Part shown: in pieces, positions 10,923 to 23,610 of the stretch | Position numbering within the stretch: the stretch's first letter is position 1 | Layout: each line of letters begins with the position of its first letter | Assembly: GCA_003427395.1 (NCBI GenBank) | Contig: BFEA01000107.1 | Coordinates: 2,435,187-2,489,856 of the forward strand | DNA: 54,670 nucleotides | Reading direction: 5' to 3' | Source: Chara braunii | Lineage: Eukaryota > Streptophyta > Charophyceae > Charales > Characeae | The notes under the pieces: model-generated | Database searches by the model: none | Seen by the model: only the letters and a program-made list of their open reading frames with translations | What the model was told of the DNA's origin: nothing | Position numbers and translations under genes: made by a program

Positions 10923-13900
10923 TCAACTTGTCACCCAGGCGCCTCACACTTGTGGCAGTTCTGCTGGGGCATTCTACTTGAGTAGATGTTGGTTGGCTAG
11001 TTGCTGAAACAGTAAGGCGAAGTATTGGAGGTCTGCAGAAGCACTTGGAGGAGGAGAGAGGGCAACCATAGCTAAAGGTTGGGAGCTTCTTGCCCCAGCT
11101 TTGTGCTTGTGTTGCAAGCTTGTGCGGGAGCTGTAGCTGTGAGGCGACGAGAGAGTTGGACCTTGCAGCGAGAGGCCGCGATGGGGAGGTGTTGCCCAAC
11201 GGCCTGCGCAGCGATAAGTGATTGAGTGGGAAGGATGCGCCGCTGTGTTTTTGAAGGAGGTGTTGCCGAAATTGTGCGGAACGGCGGTGAGTTTCACTGT
11301 GCAGTATTTGGCAGCATTTTAAGGGGAGATGCTGCCAGAATTATGTGGCGCGGTGATGATTTTTTTTTGCGGCACGATATTTGACAGCGTTTTGAGGGGA
11401 GGTGATTGGGCGGCGAGGCTGATGGTTGCTGACAGTATATTGAAGCCACGGAGGTGACTTTTTTTGTGGCACGGTGCTTGGTGGTCTGACTGCTAGGGTG
11501 TGAACTTACGACATTGAGCCTGGAGGTGTTTTTTGTGTCAGGACAAGCGCTACGCTCCAAGGTTTTTTTTGGGAGATCTTCTGGTGGTGCGGCGACGGCG
11601 CGGGGATCATCTGGGACAATTTTGGGACTAGGTGGAACCGGGTTTTGTGATCGGGACCGGCAAGTTGGTGTGGCTATTGTAAGCAGACATGGTGATGGGA
11701 GGCGACGCGGACTTGAGGTTGGTTGGGAGTATCCTTGGTAGTTAAGGTGTAGTTGGGACTACATTGGGACTGTTTGGGACATTGGGACCAAGTGGAAACT
11801 CATTTGTGGGAACACCCTCCTGGAGGGCTACTTCGTTTGAGTTTTGTTAAGATCAACCTCTGCTCATCCGAGTACTTGGAGGAGAGGCTGACCGTCGTTC
11901 ATTGGAACGGGCGTAAATTGTGGTGTTGTGGGCTGCATATTGTCAACTTTAACGGAGGTTATCCTTTATTCTTATTGGAGTATTACTCCGTTTTCTTGAG
12001 TGAGCCGGATTAAACTTCACTCAAGGTCGGTCAATTGATTGACTCAGACTTCCCTGCACATCTGTGTGAACCCACACTTGCTTGACCCTGTTCGTTGAAT
12101 GTTAACTGAAAAGACAATGAAAATGTGTGTTCGCATGTGAATGGGAAAGTCTGACGTGAGTATGGGATTGTACTAGTTTTCTTTGAACTTGTTTGTTGTG
12201 CTTACGGTCTGTGCAGGTAGGTAGAAGAATGCTTGCAAAGGAGATTAATTATGTCTGTTGGAGAAAAGGAAAAGGATTGTCTTCTTTATGCTTCTTACAT
12301 GCTTGCATGACAAAGAAAATGATTCATTGTTTCGAAAAACTTTGGTTCTGTGTGCATCGTGAAAACGAAGTCGATTGAAATGAAGCAAATAAGGTTAAAT
12401 AGATTTAGCCTTTTCCCGAGAATTGACCATTTCTATCCTGAATGGCTTATTTACAAGTATGCGACGAACTTGGTTTCGCGATCCAAGTCCGTCGATTTAG
12501 GCTCCTTCCCCTCTGCCGGTAGGTGTGAAGTGTGGTAGGTACCACGAGCCCTCTGCCCCATTCGAAAAGATATTCGAATGGTTCACCGGTTCCACCGTAT
12601 GCTCTCTGGGTTGAATTGAGTACGCAGTGCGCTTCTGATGTTGTTGCCACTTCGTGGCCTGGTTTCCTTAATATCCTGGCACAAGGTCAAATCAAATATG
12701 ATTTGATTCATCCGGAATAGGTGTAATTACTCAAATAAAAACAGCTTCGCTGGTTGTCGACAAAAAAATATCATAATTAATTACAACTGGCGTCAATGGT
12801 TTTTTTGTGATCGCACCTAACGGCGGCTTCCTGGAAGACCTGTCTAAATGGTTCTCATTTTTATCTCTTCTGGATATCCTTATCTAAGTTATTTTGAACT
12901 TCCAAAGATAACTACAGTCAAAACTTACCTGCGGTAGACGCATTTTCTCTCTCTAGGAAGTGTCCAAGGCGGGGGTTCGTATGCTTTTGGAGTGGACCCT
13001 GTTATCGACTTGGAGTGGACCCGATCCGTCGGGGGTGGTACTTTGTCGACTCGGTGGTGACGGCCCAACCTTGGAGATCCGAGTATTCAAGCTCGGGCGA
13101 GGGAAAGGAGTATCCGCAGACCACTTCCTAGAGGGTTGGGAGGTGTGACAGCGCAGAGTTAACCAACCCTCATTGAATCTTAGGCGACGAGGGGACTGAA
13201 TTAATATCCTTGCGGATGGTCACTTTATGGGTCATCGTTAGAAATCAAAGTTGGAAACAGAAGAAGTTTCGGTCGTAAGAAGAAGTAAGTAATAAAGGTA
13301 ATGGTTCTCTTTGAGCAGTGATAATGACTGCAGTTTTGTTTTGGGTAACTAGATGATGCAAATGGATATCTCATCATTCGAGGAACGAAAGGAGTAATTA
13401 TTGCTCAGGAGGACAAAACGACCAACACAATTATTATTTGTCAGTTAACACTTTCCTCCAAATAGGTTGCATATGCTGCGGAGGTGCGGTCAAACTGAGA
13501 GTTCAAACTTTGGTCAGGAACCAGATCACTTGTTGATCTGCATGGTAGCAGTGGAATTTACTTGCAGAAGTTATTCCTATAGGGTTCTGTAGGTGTGTCG
13601 ATGGACCAAACCATAAATCAAATGATAGGTTGTCCTTCCTAATTTTTCGTCAATATCGAGTCTTCGCCTTGGAAGCGGCGGTATAGTAGTCTTTTCGGTC
13701 ATATAGACTGGAAATAACAACTTTGGCATATCATCTCATTAAGTCAAAATCTTATCTTATGCGATTTGATAAAAAGAGTACTGATTTTATTTATTTTGTG
13801 ATCAAAGAGTTATAAAGGGACTAGGATTATATTATGGGTTTCACGTTTGGTTGAGACCGTCCTAGTCAACCGACGTTCGTTTCGTACCTAGGAGGTCAGC

Positions 13901-14849
13901 GCCCTAAGGAACGGACAGCGTTCGGGTCCACTTAGCGTTTACCAAGTGTACCTATACTCCAGCGAACGAGCATACGCCCTCGGCTGACCTACCTCTGCAA
14001 TTGTATGTAAAAGCTTTCGCATGTGGGTCAGTAGCTCAATAGGGATACGCCCCTGAGGGTGGTGACATCCCCTTAGGGAAGCAAGATGTGCCCAACGAAA
14101 ACCTATCCTGTCGTTGGGGACCGTGAGATGTACAGTTGGTGCACCTGGCTAGAGCGTTGAAAGGACGACGCCACCGCATCCGTCTTGGCGGTTCGTGGGA
14201 TTATTTATGCATCATCCCAAGTTGACTCTGTTTATGTTTTATTTTACTCATGCGTGACATAGCCGGGAGGGCTCCCGTGCTTAGCAAAAAGGCGGAGCCG
14301 ATGCGCTCGACAACACAACCTAGAAAGGTTGCGTTCGAATAAAGCACATTCCCGCTGTGTTCTATTCGAGCGTGGGCATAAATGCAGTGACACACAGCAG
14401 CAGTGCACAAGCAATAAGGCTTAGCAGTGATGTTCAGTGGATCCCAGTAATAGACAACAAAACGCACAGTGCATGCACAATCTAGCTCAACTTGCTTATC
14501 AAAAGTACGATATTGCACAACGCAACTCAGTGTGCACAGTAACACACAACGACTGTGTTCGTGTACCGCAACGTACTGCCTTGCGGCAAGGACACAACAA
14601 AGTAGTACACAAAACAAGCGTCCAGCGGGGGCACTACAAATCACAACGTAGTCATTTGACTGTCGAAGGTGACCAAAAGGCAAAAATACTTAGACATACA
14701 TTAGTCACCGACATGAATGCTCCATTGTGCCTCCGATGGAGAACCAAACAGTAACTGCGATCTTTAATTGTTAAAATGAGAGCATATTCCTGTCACCACC
14801 ACCCGTGGAATCAATGAAGAGCTCTCAATGTCTCAACCCTTGCCGACTG
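10923..14849. other. Gene-less stretch with weak repeats
   Basis: Between 11230 and 11480 there are three diverged copies of a roughly 80-bp block rich in GGCAGC..TTTTAAGGGG. A hairpin CCATTCGAA/TTCGAATGG lies at 12558-12581. Segments near 14035-14080 and 14140-14200 have tRNA-like boxes but do not fold into a tRNA. No protein-coding region is supported; the 160-aa minus frame at 14201-14683 is Cys- and Val-rich and has no motif. Confidence 0.4.
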
Positions 14850-14982
14850 GTCCATGCACTACCTTCACGAATGTGAACTAAGTTGTCTCTTCCCTGGTGG
14901 TCAGCGCTCAAGACCGGTCATGCACTACCTTCATGAATGTGAGCTAAGTTGTCTCCTCGCTGGTGGTCAGCGCTCAAGCTTT
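14850..14982. repeat. 66-bp tandem duplication
   Basis: Two neighbouring copies of a block running from CATGCACTACCTTCA to GTGGTCAGCGCTCAAG are offset by 66 bp and differ at only a few sites. Non-coding. Confidence 0.75.
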
Positions 14983-15497
14983 TAGTACACTGCACTACGG
15001 GTTAATGAAGCAATTTGTCGACGTCAAAAGCAACAGTTCGGCAGAGAATACCATAACTAACAATAACATTTTTTTTTTTAGTACAAAAATCAAGTCAGCA
15101 GCATAATGAATATATAGGTGAGACTTAATGCTATCAGCATCCTCTCGACAATCAGATACTCAACAACTATGTCCAAAATGTTGAACAACAATCTGACTTC
15201 AGAAGGAATAACAAGGTACTGTAGTCCAAGCAGACGATTGTTGTTCGCCCAGAGCTTCAACCGTGTTGCCAAACCAGCGTCGTCCAAAAGAAAGCAACAG
15301 TTTTCGTGGCCACTCAACAGCCCTACCGGGCCTACCCCCCGCTAAACAGCACCCCACAGCGTCTCGGATCAGCAGTATAATTGAGGCGTCATGAAAGCAT
15401 AGTAAGCTATACAGTCGTAACGGAAGCCGCAACTGCACTCAAGAGCATGGCAGCGGAAAATAGATCAGAGACCAATAACAACAGCAGCTACTACAAC

Positions 15498-15955
15498 GAT
15501 GGGCGATGATTATCGGATGGGTAACACTGCCATAAAAAACAAGGTGTCAGTCTCTACTGTGATCATGAGGACGACTTCAATTGCCACGAAGAGCAGCATA
15601 ATGAGGTCGGGCTGCCTATGTGGAAATGTTGATAAACCTTTCACCTAAACGTGGAACAGTACACTACCGTTTAGTTTGCTACCTGTTGCATCGAACTCTT
15701 GAATGCAGCTTCCGTTAGAATAGGATGGGCGATGATTATCAGATGGGTAGCAGTGCCATAAAAAACAAGGTGTCAATCTTTACTGTGATCGTGAGGACGA
15801 CTGCAATTGTCACGAAGAGCAGCATAATGATGTCGGGGGCATGTGTGAAAATGTTGATGAACCTTCCATTTGAACGTGTAATAGTGCACTACCGTCTGGT
15901 TTGCTACCTGGTGTATAAAACTCTTGAATGAAGCTTCCGCTAGAACAAGGAAAGG
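15498..15955. repeat. 226-bp tandem duplication
   Basis: The block starting GGGCGATGATTATC at 15501 recurs at 15727. The alignment runs through ATAAAAAACAAGGTGTCA, GAAGAGCAGCATAATGA and the end CTCTTGAATG, with roughly 10-15 percent differences. Fainter fragments of the same end (GAATGAATCTTGAGCTAGAAC) appear near 16510. Its function is unknown and no frame is conserved. Confidence 0.75.
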
Positions 15956-17814
15956 TACCTCGATGCTTTTAGTATTATTGTTATGATCACGCTGCGCATA
16001 TACACGGTGTGCTCAACAACTAGGTAGCAAGAAGCGGTCTTGGGGGAAGTACCAAGCTTGAATGCTTTTGTGGAGGGAGAATTGGCGTCGTTCCAAGGAA
16101 GGAATGCTGCTACAACGATCACGCACTTAAAGGAGGCGACTCAGACTATGGTTACGGGCTCAATCTTGCTCTCCGCACTTTGAGAGCAGATCTACTGCCA
16201 GAACACATAGAGGTGCCCACCATGTTACCGCATCACTCCACCTCAATTGTTTCTTTCCTCATGCACTTGATCCCCCAAAGGTAGTTGGGTTAATACAGTC
16301 AGGGTGCCACCCAATCACGATTATCGTGGTCTCAATCCACGCAGATGGGATAAGTACGATCAAGTCGTGCACAACGGCATTCGAGAGTTAACACGACTAT
16401 AAGGAGGGGAGGACACGCTATATGTTGAAGCTAGTATAGTCGTTTTCAAGAGGCATGGGATCGCAACTGGGAAACTAAGCAGCACTACTTATCAAGTCGT
16501 GTAAACTCGAATGAATCTTGAGCTAGAACATGGAAAAATACCCATACCGAAAACGAGGACGAATCCTTCACTATATTATAGGGAAATACATTATGTTATT
16601 TTATTATTATTACTTCATTTCTTTGTACTTTCGCTGCCATTTTCAATCTTCCTCCCCAGTCTAGGTCCATGTAGGTCAAAGAAGAGTAGGGTTGCTCATC
16701 TGGTCCATCAACTCCAATGGCTACGAAGAGTGAGGGAAGTCGCAGAGGATTCTGATGCGTTTGCTGGCTCAGGCCCAAGGTTGCAGAGAACACGATCAAG
16801 ACGAGTGGATCTTCAAGGATGACCTCCAAGAGGACAATCTCCAATCATGAGTGGAGGCGAGTTCGATTTCGTACTTGCCTTTGAGTTGTAGAGCATGATG
16901 GACTACGTTATTCTTTTCTCCTCTTTCCTCTTAAACTTTCACTCCTATCGTACTTTCCTACCCCTTCTTCTCGTTGGTCTGACTTCTCTTTGCTCTTTCT
17001 CCATTCTCCTTCCCCACAACCTCTTCTTGCGTTGTTGTCCCGTTAGTTGCCTCGGACCAACTCCATCTTTTTAACGCCTCGTTTTCATCCCCCTCACCTT
17101 GCGTTTTTTTCCTCATATATTCCCCTCAGTGCCCTCACTACCACTTCAAACCTATCCACTCTCTTCTGATAAGTGTGGTGACCTTGGCTAGATCCATGCA
17201 ATCTTTATGCGTCAACATAAGTGTGGAGCACAACAGTAAGTAAACAGCAGCACCGAGTCATGTTGTCGAGGGATTCCGATCATGACTTCAAGTTGCTATT
17301 TTATTCCACGTCCCTTTTAAATATGCAATATGAAAATTAATCTACCGCTAGAATTTGAAAATGTACATTACCACTCTCGTAAACTCCCGTAGAAGCCACG
17401 CAGTCCCTGCAGCCCGTACCACCCAAACCATCACCTCAAACAAAAACCTGTCACGGCCAATAGACTCGGAGTGCTTCAAAACCCCTAATTAGATTTTTCT
17501 CTTGCTCAATTCCATCAGGATTCAAGTGAGTTATATAGTTTTAACTCTCGTTCTCCTTTTTCTTATCCCTCCTCGACTCTTTTGCGCACCCTCGTTTTAC
17601 TCTACCTCGTTCCTTGCTACCTTTTATCTTGATCTAGTCGCTAATTTGAGGTCGCCTACTCCCAAAAACTCAATCTTCACCATCGCGTTGCTCCAAGTCA
17701 TGGCTTCGTTTACCTTTCCAATTCGTCAGCTCCCTCATTTTTGTCAACGCACCTTCTTCTCAACCGAACCTTAGCGCAACCCAGTTGAATGTGGTCCGAT
17801 GACTTCAATCATCT
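15956..17814. other. Gene-less stretch
   Basis: Pyrimidine-rich between about 16900 and 17180 and otherwise mixed. The open frames (16511-16822, 17502-17774) have no recognisable domain. Nothing else is supported. Confidence 0.4.
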
Positions 17815-18070
17815 TGAGGGAACTTCGAAGGGAACCAACTTTTTACCGGTTCGACTAGTCTTCCGCCCCATACTACCCATGTCCGACAAACAATCTACAA
17901 CTGGAAAACTTCGGAGGGAACCAGCTATCACCGGTTTGATTAGCTTTTCGCCCCTATACCGAAGTCCGACAAATGATTTGCATGTCAGCTTAGAGGGAAC
18001 TAGGTACCAAGTGGTTCGATTAGTCGCTCGCCCCTATAGCTGAACCCGATCATCAAGTTGCAGGACAGTA
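17815..18070. repeat. Diverged tandem repeats of about 82-85 bp, three copies
   Basis: Three successive copies share the order GAGGGAACC, ACCGGTTYGAYTAG, CGCCCCTATA and CCGACAAA. They are quite diverged and non-coding. Confidence 0.55.
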
Positions 18071-19029
18071 TCACTGCACGCCCCTACCAAAGTTCCTTCT
18101 GGCCTTACCCTGCTTAGGCAAAGTTCACCATCTTCCAGGCCTCGCAATGAGCATATTCACACTCAAACTTGAACCTCTCACCGCAGATCTTGGTTGGTGG
18201 GTTGTGCACCCGCAGAGGGTTCACTCACTCGGTTTTCTTCGGCCTCATGGGCTAATCACCTACCGACTTACCGGCACGTTGACCCCATCAACTCGATTTC
18301 CAAGACGGGGAGGATAAAGGATTTTTGTCAGCATTCCGAACACGTAGGAACCCAAACGGCCCCGCCAAGAGAGGTACATGCTCAAGGTCCTCGACTAACG
18401 TGACGACCACCCGTGGGGGTTTCAATCGCTCCCCACTGCAAAACGGTCACAACAGCGTATGCTGGTAGGCACCCCACATCTAGTCAAGGAGGGTGGCGAC
18501 GCAGTCGCCGTCCACCCCTGTCCAGATGGGGATACACAACTTCCCTCCATTCGCTCCTTGCTCAACAACTTCAAACACTCTTTAACTTTTTAAAAAAGTT
18601 ATTTCCATCTGTTCCTCATGGTACTTCTTCGATGTCGGTCCCTTGCGCGTATCTCTGCTCCAACAAGTTTTTTTTTTTTTTTAATATGAACTTAACAGTT
18701 TGCGTATGTACTAACCGGGGTAGACCCCTCATTTTCACTATTGGTTCCGATGCTGGTATCGTGCTCGATCAAAAGACGGGACCTTTATATAAAATAAATC
18801 AATGAAATAGTAGAACTCAAGAGGACGGGGACCCTCTTGGTCTTGCCAATTTAATCCATGCCCGGGCCCGTTTGGCAAAACCAAAGGGGTTAGTCCCTCA
18901 AGACCCTACACACTTCAGTCTCCACCTGATACGCTTCTTTGCTCCATAATCGCTTGTTGGCCTCAAATCCCATCCTTGTCGCTTGAAAGTCCGGTACCGT
19001 AACCAATAGAACTAAGCCCAAGGTTGAAC
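18071..19029. other. Gene-less stretch left of the DIRS-like element
   Basis: Contains a 16-base T run near 18667. A minus-strand tRNA-like stretch (18959-19018) has an A-box-like part but a poor B box. It may include the left terminal repeat of the DIRS-like element that starts to its right, but no matching repeat was found at the other end. Confidence 0.35.
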
Positions 19030-19032
19030 TAA

Positions 19033-19890
19033 GTAGGCGCGAACCTCCTTATGAATAGTCTTGAAGCATTCAAGCAGCTAAAGAGGCAAATGACACTCAA
19101 GGCAGAAGAAAGTCATATATCCATCGAGCAGCTAAGGACTAAATTTCTTGAAAAGGAGGATACGAACAGAGCTCTAAATCAGTTGTACCAGAAATTGCAA
19201 TCGGAGATGGACGTCATTCATCTTAAACTAAATGACAAGGCTCCCCCAGCATATGAGGAACGATCCCTTTGAAAGCAAGTGTTTGTCTCCCCCTGTTACT
19301 ATTTGCAAGTGAACACCTACATTCGATTCCTCGCCATCAACATGAACTACTCTTACTATCCCATCGGAAAATCGATGACATCAGACTTTGTAGCCAAAGG
19401 TTTGCATCAGTGGCCAGTAATTGTCTTGAAGAACTGATACCCAAAAATGTGAAGGTGCATCTCAACAAGGCAATGCGAGAAGGCATCGAGAAGGCAGTGC
19501 CCTTCATAAAATCGGAGTACAATTATTGCATGAGCCTCATGAAGCGCGACGCTCACAGGTAAGCAAAAGGTCGACGCCCGACTTCTCAACTTTATCGCCC
19601 CAAGAATGCTAGTAAGTCCACGCCGTTCACGTTAAGGGGGCTTATCTTTGTATCCTTACTGTGTTTGCAAACTCAATATTCCTGAATCTGAACAATCATT
19701 TTATCACAAGAAGGATGACTACCATAAGACCGAAGACTTCAAAAAAATATCTTCTTCATCCAAGAGGCAATATGACGAAGACAAGGACTGCGGATATGAC
19801 TACCACAAAGACCTACTTCGATTCAGAGCACAAACATCAGGATCAAGTCTGATCCTCACCATCGGATCTGTCAGACCTTCAGAATGACTT
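19033..19890 (+). pseudogene. Gag-like region of the DIRS-like element
   Basis: The first clear frame (ATG at 19051, ending 19272) encodes 73 residues dominated by a charged coiled coil with regular Leu/Ile and Lys/Glu spacing (about residues 5-62). It is followed in another frame by 19269-19562, containing NCLEELIPKNVKVHLNKAM, and by a Lys/Asp/Tyr/Ser-rich piece at 19648-19887. Position before the reverse transcriptase and the change of frame suggest a broken ORF1 (gag). There is no zinc knuckle or named domain, so the gag assignment rests on order alone. Confidence 0.45.
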
Positions 19891-20199
19891 ACCACCTTTC
19901 CTCATTCCTTCAATCCCCAGCATACTATCCAACCTTTCGACTCCCCCCTCTGTCTCTAATCTCCGCCTAGCCACCTTCGCACTTCAATAACCTTCCTTTC
20001 GGCTTCACGGTCCAAATAATTTATTCACCGCATCTCCTACTTGTCACTTTTTCAAATGGTTTTTTTTCCTCTCATCTTCTTCAAGACGATGCTCTCACTC
20101 AGTACTCCAACGAGTTCAACACGGAGTTAGGCTCAAATCCAAGGGAACCTCTCATGTACCTGCCTCAAAAATAATCGAAGTCCGAAGAATGGTTAAAGG

Positions 20200-21990
20200 T
20201 TTTGTCAATATCTCATTTCAAAACAGCTCTCAAGTGTGAATCTTCACCCCGCCTCGTAATTCAAAATCACAATACCCCGCCCACCACATCCACTTTATAC
20301 CCTCAATTGACTTCCAACTTTTCTCCACTGAAGTCATCAAACCTTCCCCCAACCCTATCATCATCAACCCGTTTTTTGCCACTGAAACTCATTCAAAACT
20401 CGCTTCAGCTTGCATGTTCGCTTCATCAGTATTTTCGTCATCTTTTTCCCATTCCATTATGAGTTAATCAATGATATCATCCCTCACCTTTTTGGTTCAC
20501 CATCTCAAGATTTTCTCACCTGTTTTGACATAAAGAATGATTATTACCACATCCTTATCCACCCGAATTTTCGTCCTTACCTTGCTTTCAATTAGAATGG
20601 TTGCAACTATCATTTCACCACCCTCTGCTTCAGAATCTCATTTGCCTGTTGGATTTTCACAACTGTTATGCAATAAATCATGGCTGAAATTTATCTCCGC
20701 CACGTTTTCACCGCTTCCTGCACAGACAACTTCGCCCTCGCTAATTTCATTTTTCTCCTCCTTCTATGACAAACTTGCAACTAAGTCGCCGTTCTCCACA
20801 ACCTCAGTTTCTTCCTCAGCCTGCACAAATGTTTTTTCTTACCTTCGCAAAACATCCGTTTTCTTGGCTTTATCCTCGACTCCCATGATAAACGAATCAA
20901 GGTCCCTCAGGGAAAAATCCTCAAGATACTCACTATCATTCAATCCTATTCCACGTCCTTTAGTAGGTCAACCACAAAACTAGCAGATAAACTAGTCACT
21001 CTCTCCAAAGCCTTTATGCCTATCCACCTCTACCTCTCTTCACTTTATGAGGCCATAGACTGGGATTCCCCATCCAAATTACAGATAAACTCGTCAACGA
21101 TCTCATGTGGTGGGTCTCATACCTCCCACATCTTCCAGGCAGATTATGGACCGTTTGCCCAACCACCATCTTCATCGTCACAAATAGCTCGACCACTCAA
21201 ATTGCAGTTTTCATACACCACCTCTCCAACAAACCAATTGACTTCAACCAATGCCTTCCCTACCTCTTGCTCGCCTCATCTTCAATTCACAAAGAGCTTT
21301 ACGCAATATTTTAAAAAAATCATTTCTTTTCTTCAGTTCATCCTCATGTATTACTCCCATGTTTGTCATGTTTCACTCTGACAGTCAGACAACCATCGCA
21401 TTGCTACTTCGTATGAAACCACTGATCTTTCAACCCTTGACTTCACGACATTGCCTCTATACTTATCTTCTTTGATATAATCCTTAGTCCAATATGGATA
21501 CCACGCTCCTTTAATACCATCGCCGACTCTATCTCAATGAACGAAGACCACACAAATTGGGGGCTAACTAGTCACCTCCGGGTTACAATCTTTTCCGAAA
21601 TAGAGACCCCCACCATCGATCTTTTTGTCTCTGAGAACCACCACGTCTGTCCAACCTTCATCTCTAAATATTGGTCTACCAAAGCTTCGCAAATAGATGC
21701 TTTTAAGTTATCACTAAATTGGAATGATCTGCCATCTCAACCTTACCAATGACTCTTTCCTCCCACCTCCTTTCTACATCCTATCCTTTCTAAAGTTTTA
21801 GCTAGCCCGACACACTATCATCTTCCCATCCTTCCCTCATCCCAATGCACTTCCTGGTACCCTCGTATACTCTCACTCAACATTCTCCATCGTTTCACGA
21901 TCCCCGAGTTGAAATTTTCCCGCCTCTCGAACCCTAGGGTCAACCTCGTCGTGCTCAACCTAGCACTCCTCGATCTCACGACTATCTTAT
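20200..21990 (+). pseudogene. DIRS-type reverse transcriptase and RNase H, broken
   Basis: Recognisable in order: CFDIKNDYYH at 20521-20550 (normally FDIKDGYHH in DIRS elements), the tail of the finger/palm region ending near 20700, a degenerate catalytic box reading CTDNF near 20719-20733 in place of YxDD, and FLGFILDS near 20859. The RNase H part follows: SSIHKELYAIF near 21280-21312 with its Glu, NTIADSIS at 21512-21535 with its Asp, then TIDLFVSENHH at 21613 and the tail PPTSFLHPIL near 21765. Several stops and at least two frame changes occur. The order and the IDLFxS motif separate it from Ty3 and LINE polymerases. Confidence 0.75.
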
Positions 21991-21999
21991 TTGCTTCCT

Positions 22000-22622
22000 A
22001 GATTCTCTGCACCTCCAATGCCTTCACCCCGCCTCTTCCAACCACCCTTCATTCCATACCCATATCTCATAAATGTTCCAACATTACTCCATGTGTCGTG
22101 TCTCATCATCTCCTCCAAACTCCAACCTTCCTCTATTCCTGCTTAACCTCCACCTACCCTAAAGCTATGATTGTTCTCCCCTTCATACACCCCTGCTTCC
22201 CCAAACCACTTTTCTATACACTTGTTGAACCCTCCACCACTCATCGGACCCCCCCGTGCATTGGTTGACATACGTATCCAACTCTCAAATCTTGCCCTAA
22301 CCTTTCATAACTTCTCATCATATCCGGAAGTCACCCTAAAAAGGTCTCCCCCTCGCTGCACGGATCTCGCAATCTAATCATGAATCTTCCCCCCTGCCTA
22401 TCAATCTTCGTATAACCTGGCCACACTACCCCCTGCAATAGTACGTTTATTTCTCTGTACTGCAATCTCAAACCTTCTTCGCATCACTACGAGTTCTCCC
22501 ATAAGTATAAGAACACTCCGCCATCTCGATGCGCTTGCGCCTCTGAATATCCCTTTAACACCTTCACCTTCTCCCGAATATACTTCACCACTCTCCTCAA
22601 TTTTTCCCATCGCATTGGTCGT
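22000..22622 (-). pseudogene. Tyrosine recombinase, C-terminal catalytic part
   Basis: Reading leftward from the gypsy insertion, the frame continues PMRWEKLRRVVKYI and HRDGGVFLYLWENS. Two stops (TAG, TGA) follow near 22490, at the place where the first catalytic Arg is expected. After a frame change come HSFRVGG at 22149-22169 (the HxxR box), HDTW at 22089-22100 (the His/Trp position) and FMRYG at 22059-22073, whose Tyr (22062-22064) is the likely nucleophile. These three boxes, in order and in one frame, identify a tyrosine recombinase. In this copy the first Arg seems lost. The N-terminal half lies at 45130-45836. Confidence 0.8.
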
Positions 22623-23119
22623 TGTCGACTGGTAGAAGGTGTCTGCCGGCACGTCGTCCGAACCCTATGCCTCGCGCCACGTCTGTCACCCGCGGGAGGG
22701 TCGGTCGAGGCTCCTGTAACCTGCACAAAACGTGTCAGTCCACATCCACGAAAACAAGTACCGTAGTTGACCGTGGCCAATGCAAGAAGAAACTCATGAG
22801 ACACTGTCTGCCAGAAATAAAAGAAGTTGTAGCATTCAGTCCAAAACAATGGGGTGTGAAACACTCGTTCCTGCCTCAGCAGTACACCTCGCCCCTGTGT
22901 CTGGAAAATCCGTCTGAGTCCCTACAAACCTTGTCAAAAAACGTCGCCTAATCCTCCTCTCGATCGGGTGACGCCTGTAACGCGCCCGTCGATCCCAATG
23001 AATAGTGCTCGAGCTCTCAGTGTCGGATGTAGCCTCCCTCGCCCATCGGGGCCAGAGCTCCAGATCTACGGTGACCATACTCCCGTGCGATCGCCCCACT
23101 AGGAGTGGATTGCTCTGGT

Positions 23120-23610
23120 AGGCCTAGTTCAAGCGTCCCTCTTCAGAAGGGCTCGAGTCGGGTTGTACCCGTTCGGAAGACCCGCTTCGGAAGGCCCGCT
23201 TCGAATTGTACCTCTTCGGAAGGCCCACTTCAGATCGTACCTCTTCGGAAGGCTCGCTTCGGATTGTACCTCTTCGGAAGGCCCGCTTCGGATTGTACCN
23301 NNNNNNNNNNNNNNNNNNNNNNNNNNNNNNNNNNNNNNNNNNNNNNNNNNNNNNNNNNNNNNNNNNNNNNNNNNNNNNNNNNNNNNNNNNNNNNNNNNNN
23401 NNNNNNNNNNNNNNNNNNNNNNNNNNNNNNNNNNNNNNNNNNNNNNNNNNNNNNNNNNNNNNNNNNNNNNNNNNNNNNNNNNNNNNNNNNNNNNNNNNNN
23501 NNNNNNNNNNNNNNNNNNNNNNNNNNNNNNNNNNNNNNNNNNNNNNNNNCCTCTTCGGTAAGTTCGCCTTCGGAGAGGCGCTCCTCCGGTGAAGTGCCCT
23601 CCCGGTATAC
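23120..23610. repeat. 29-bp tandem array broken by a sequence gap (3' LTR)
   Basis: Repeats of CTTCGGAAGGCCCGCTTCGG followed by ATTGTACCT, 29 bp each, run from about 23150 into a 250-base N gap and reappear in altered form after it (CTTCGGTAAGTTCGCC). The gap is probably an unresolved extension of the array. The true copy number is unknown. Confidence 0.85.

Larger units (their letters stand above)
19030..22622 (+). mobile_element. DIRS-like tyrosine-recombinase retrotransposon, left part
   Basis: On the plus strand a coiled-coil gag-like frame is followed by a DIRS-type reverse transcriptase and RNase H. On the minus strand, converging from the right, lies the catalytic half of a tyrosine recombinase. 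The element is cut at 22622 by a Ty3/gypsy insertion and resumes at 45130. The opposite orientation of recombinase and polymerase is recalled for Volvox Kangaroo; that comparison is from memory. Many stops and frameshifts show the copy is dead. Confidence 0.75.

Noticed and set aside
14140-14201. tRNA gene or SINE head
   Set aside because: The A box is acceptable but the B box (GGTTCGTGGGATT) departs from consensus and no cloverleaf forms.
18959-19018. Minus-strand tRNA-like SINE head
   Set aside because: The A box resembles a tRNA but the B-box region is poor and no tail is seen.
23120-23300. CRISPR-like look of regular 29-bp repeats
   Set aside because: Repeats touch each other without unique spacers and lie in a eukaryotic LTR, so it is a minisatellite.
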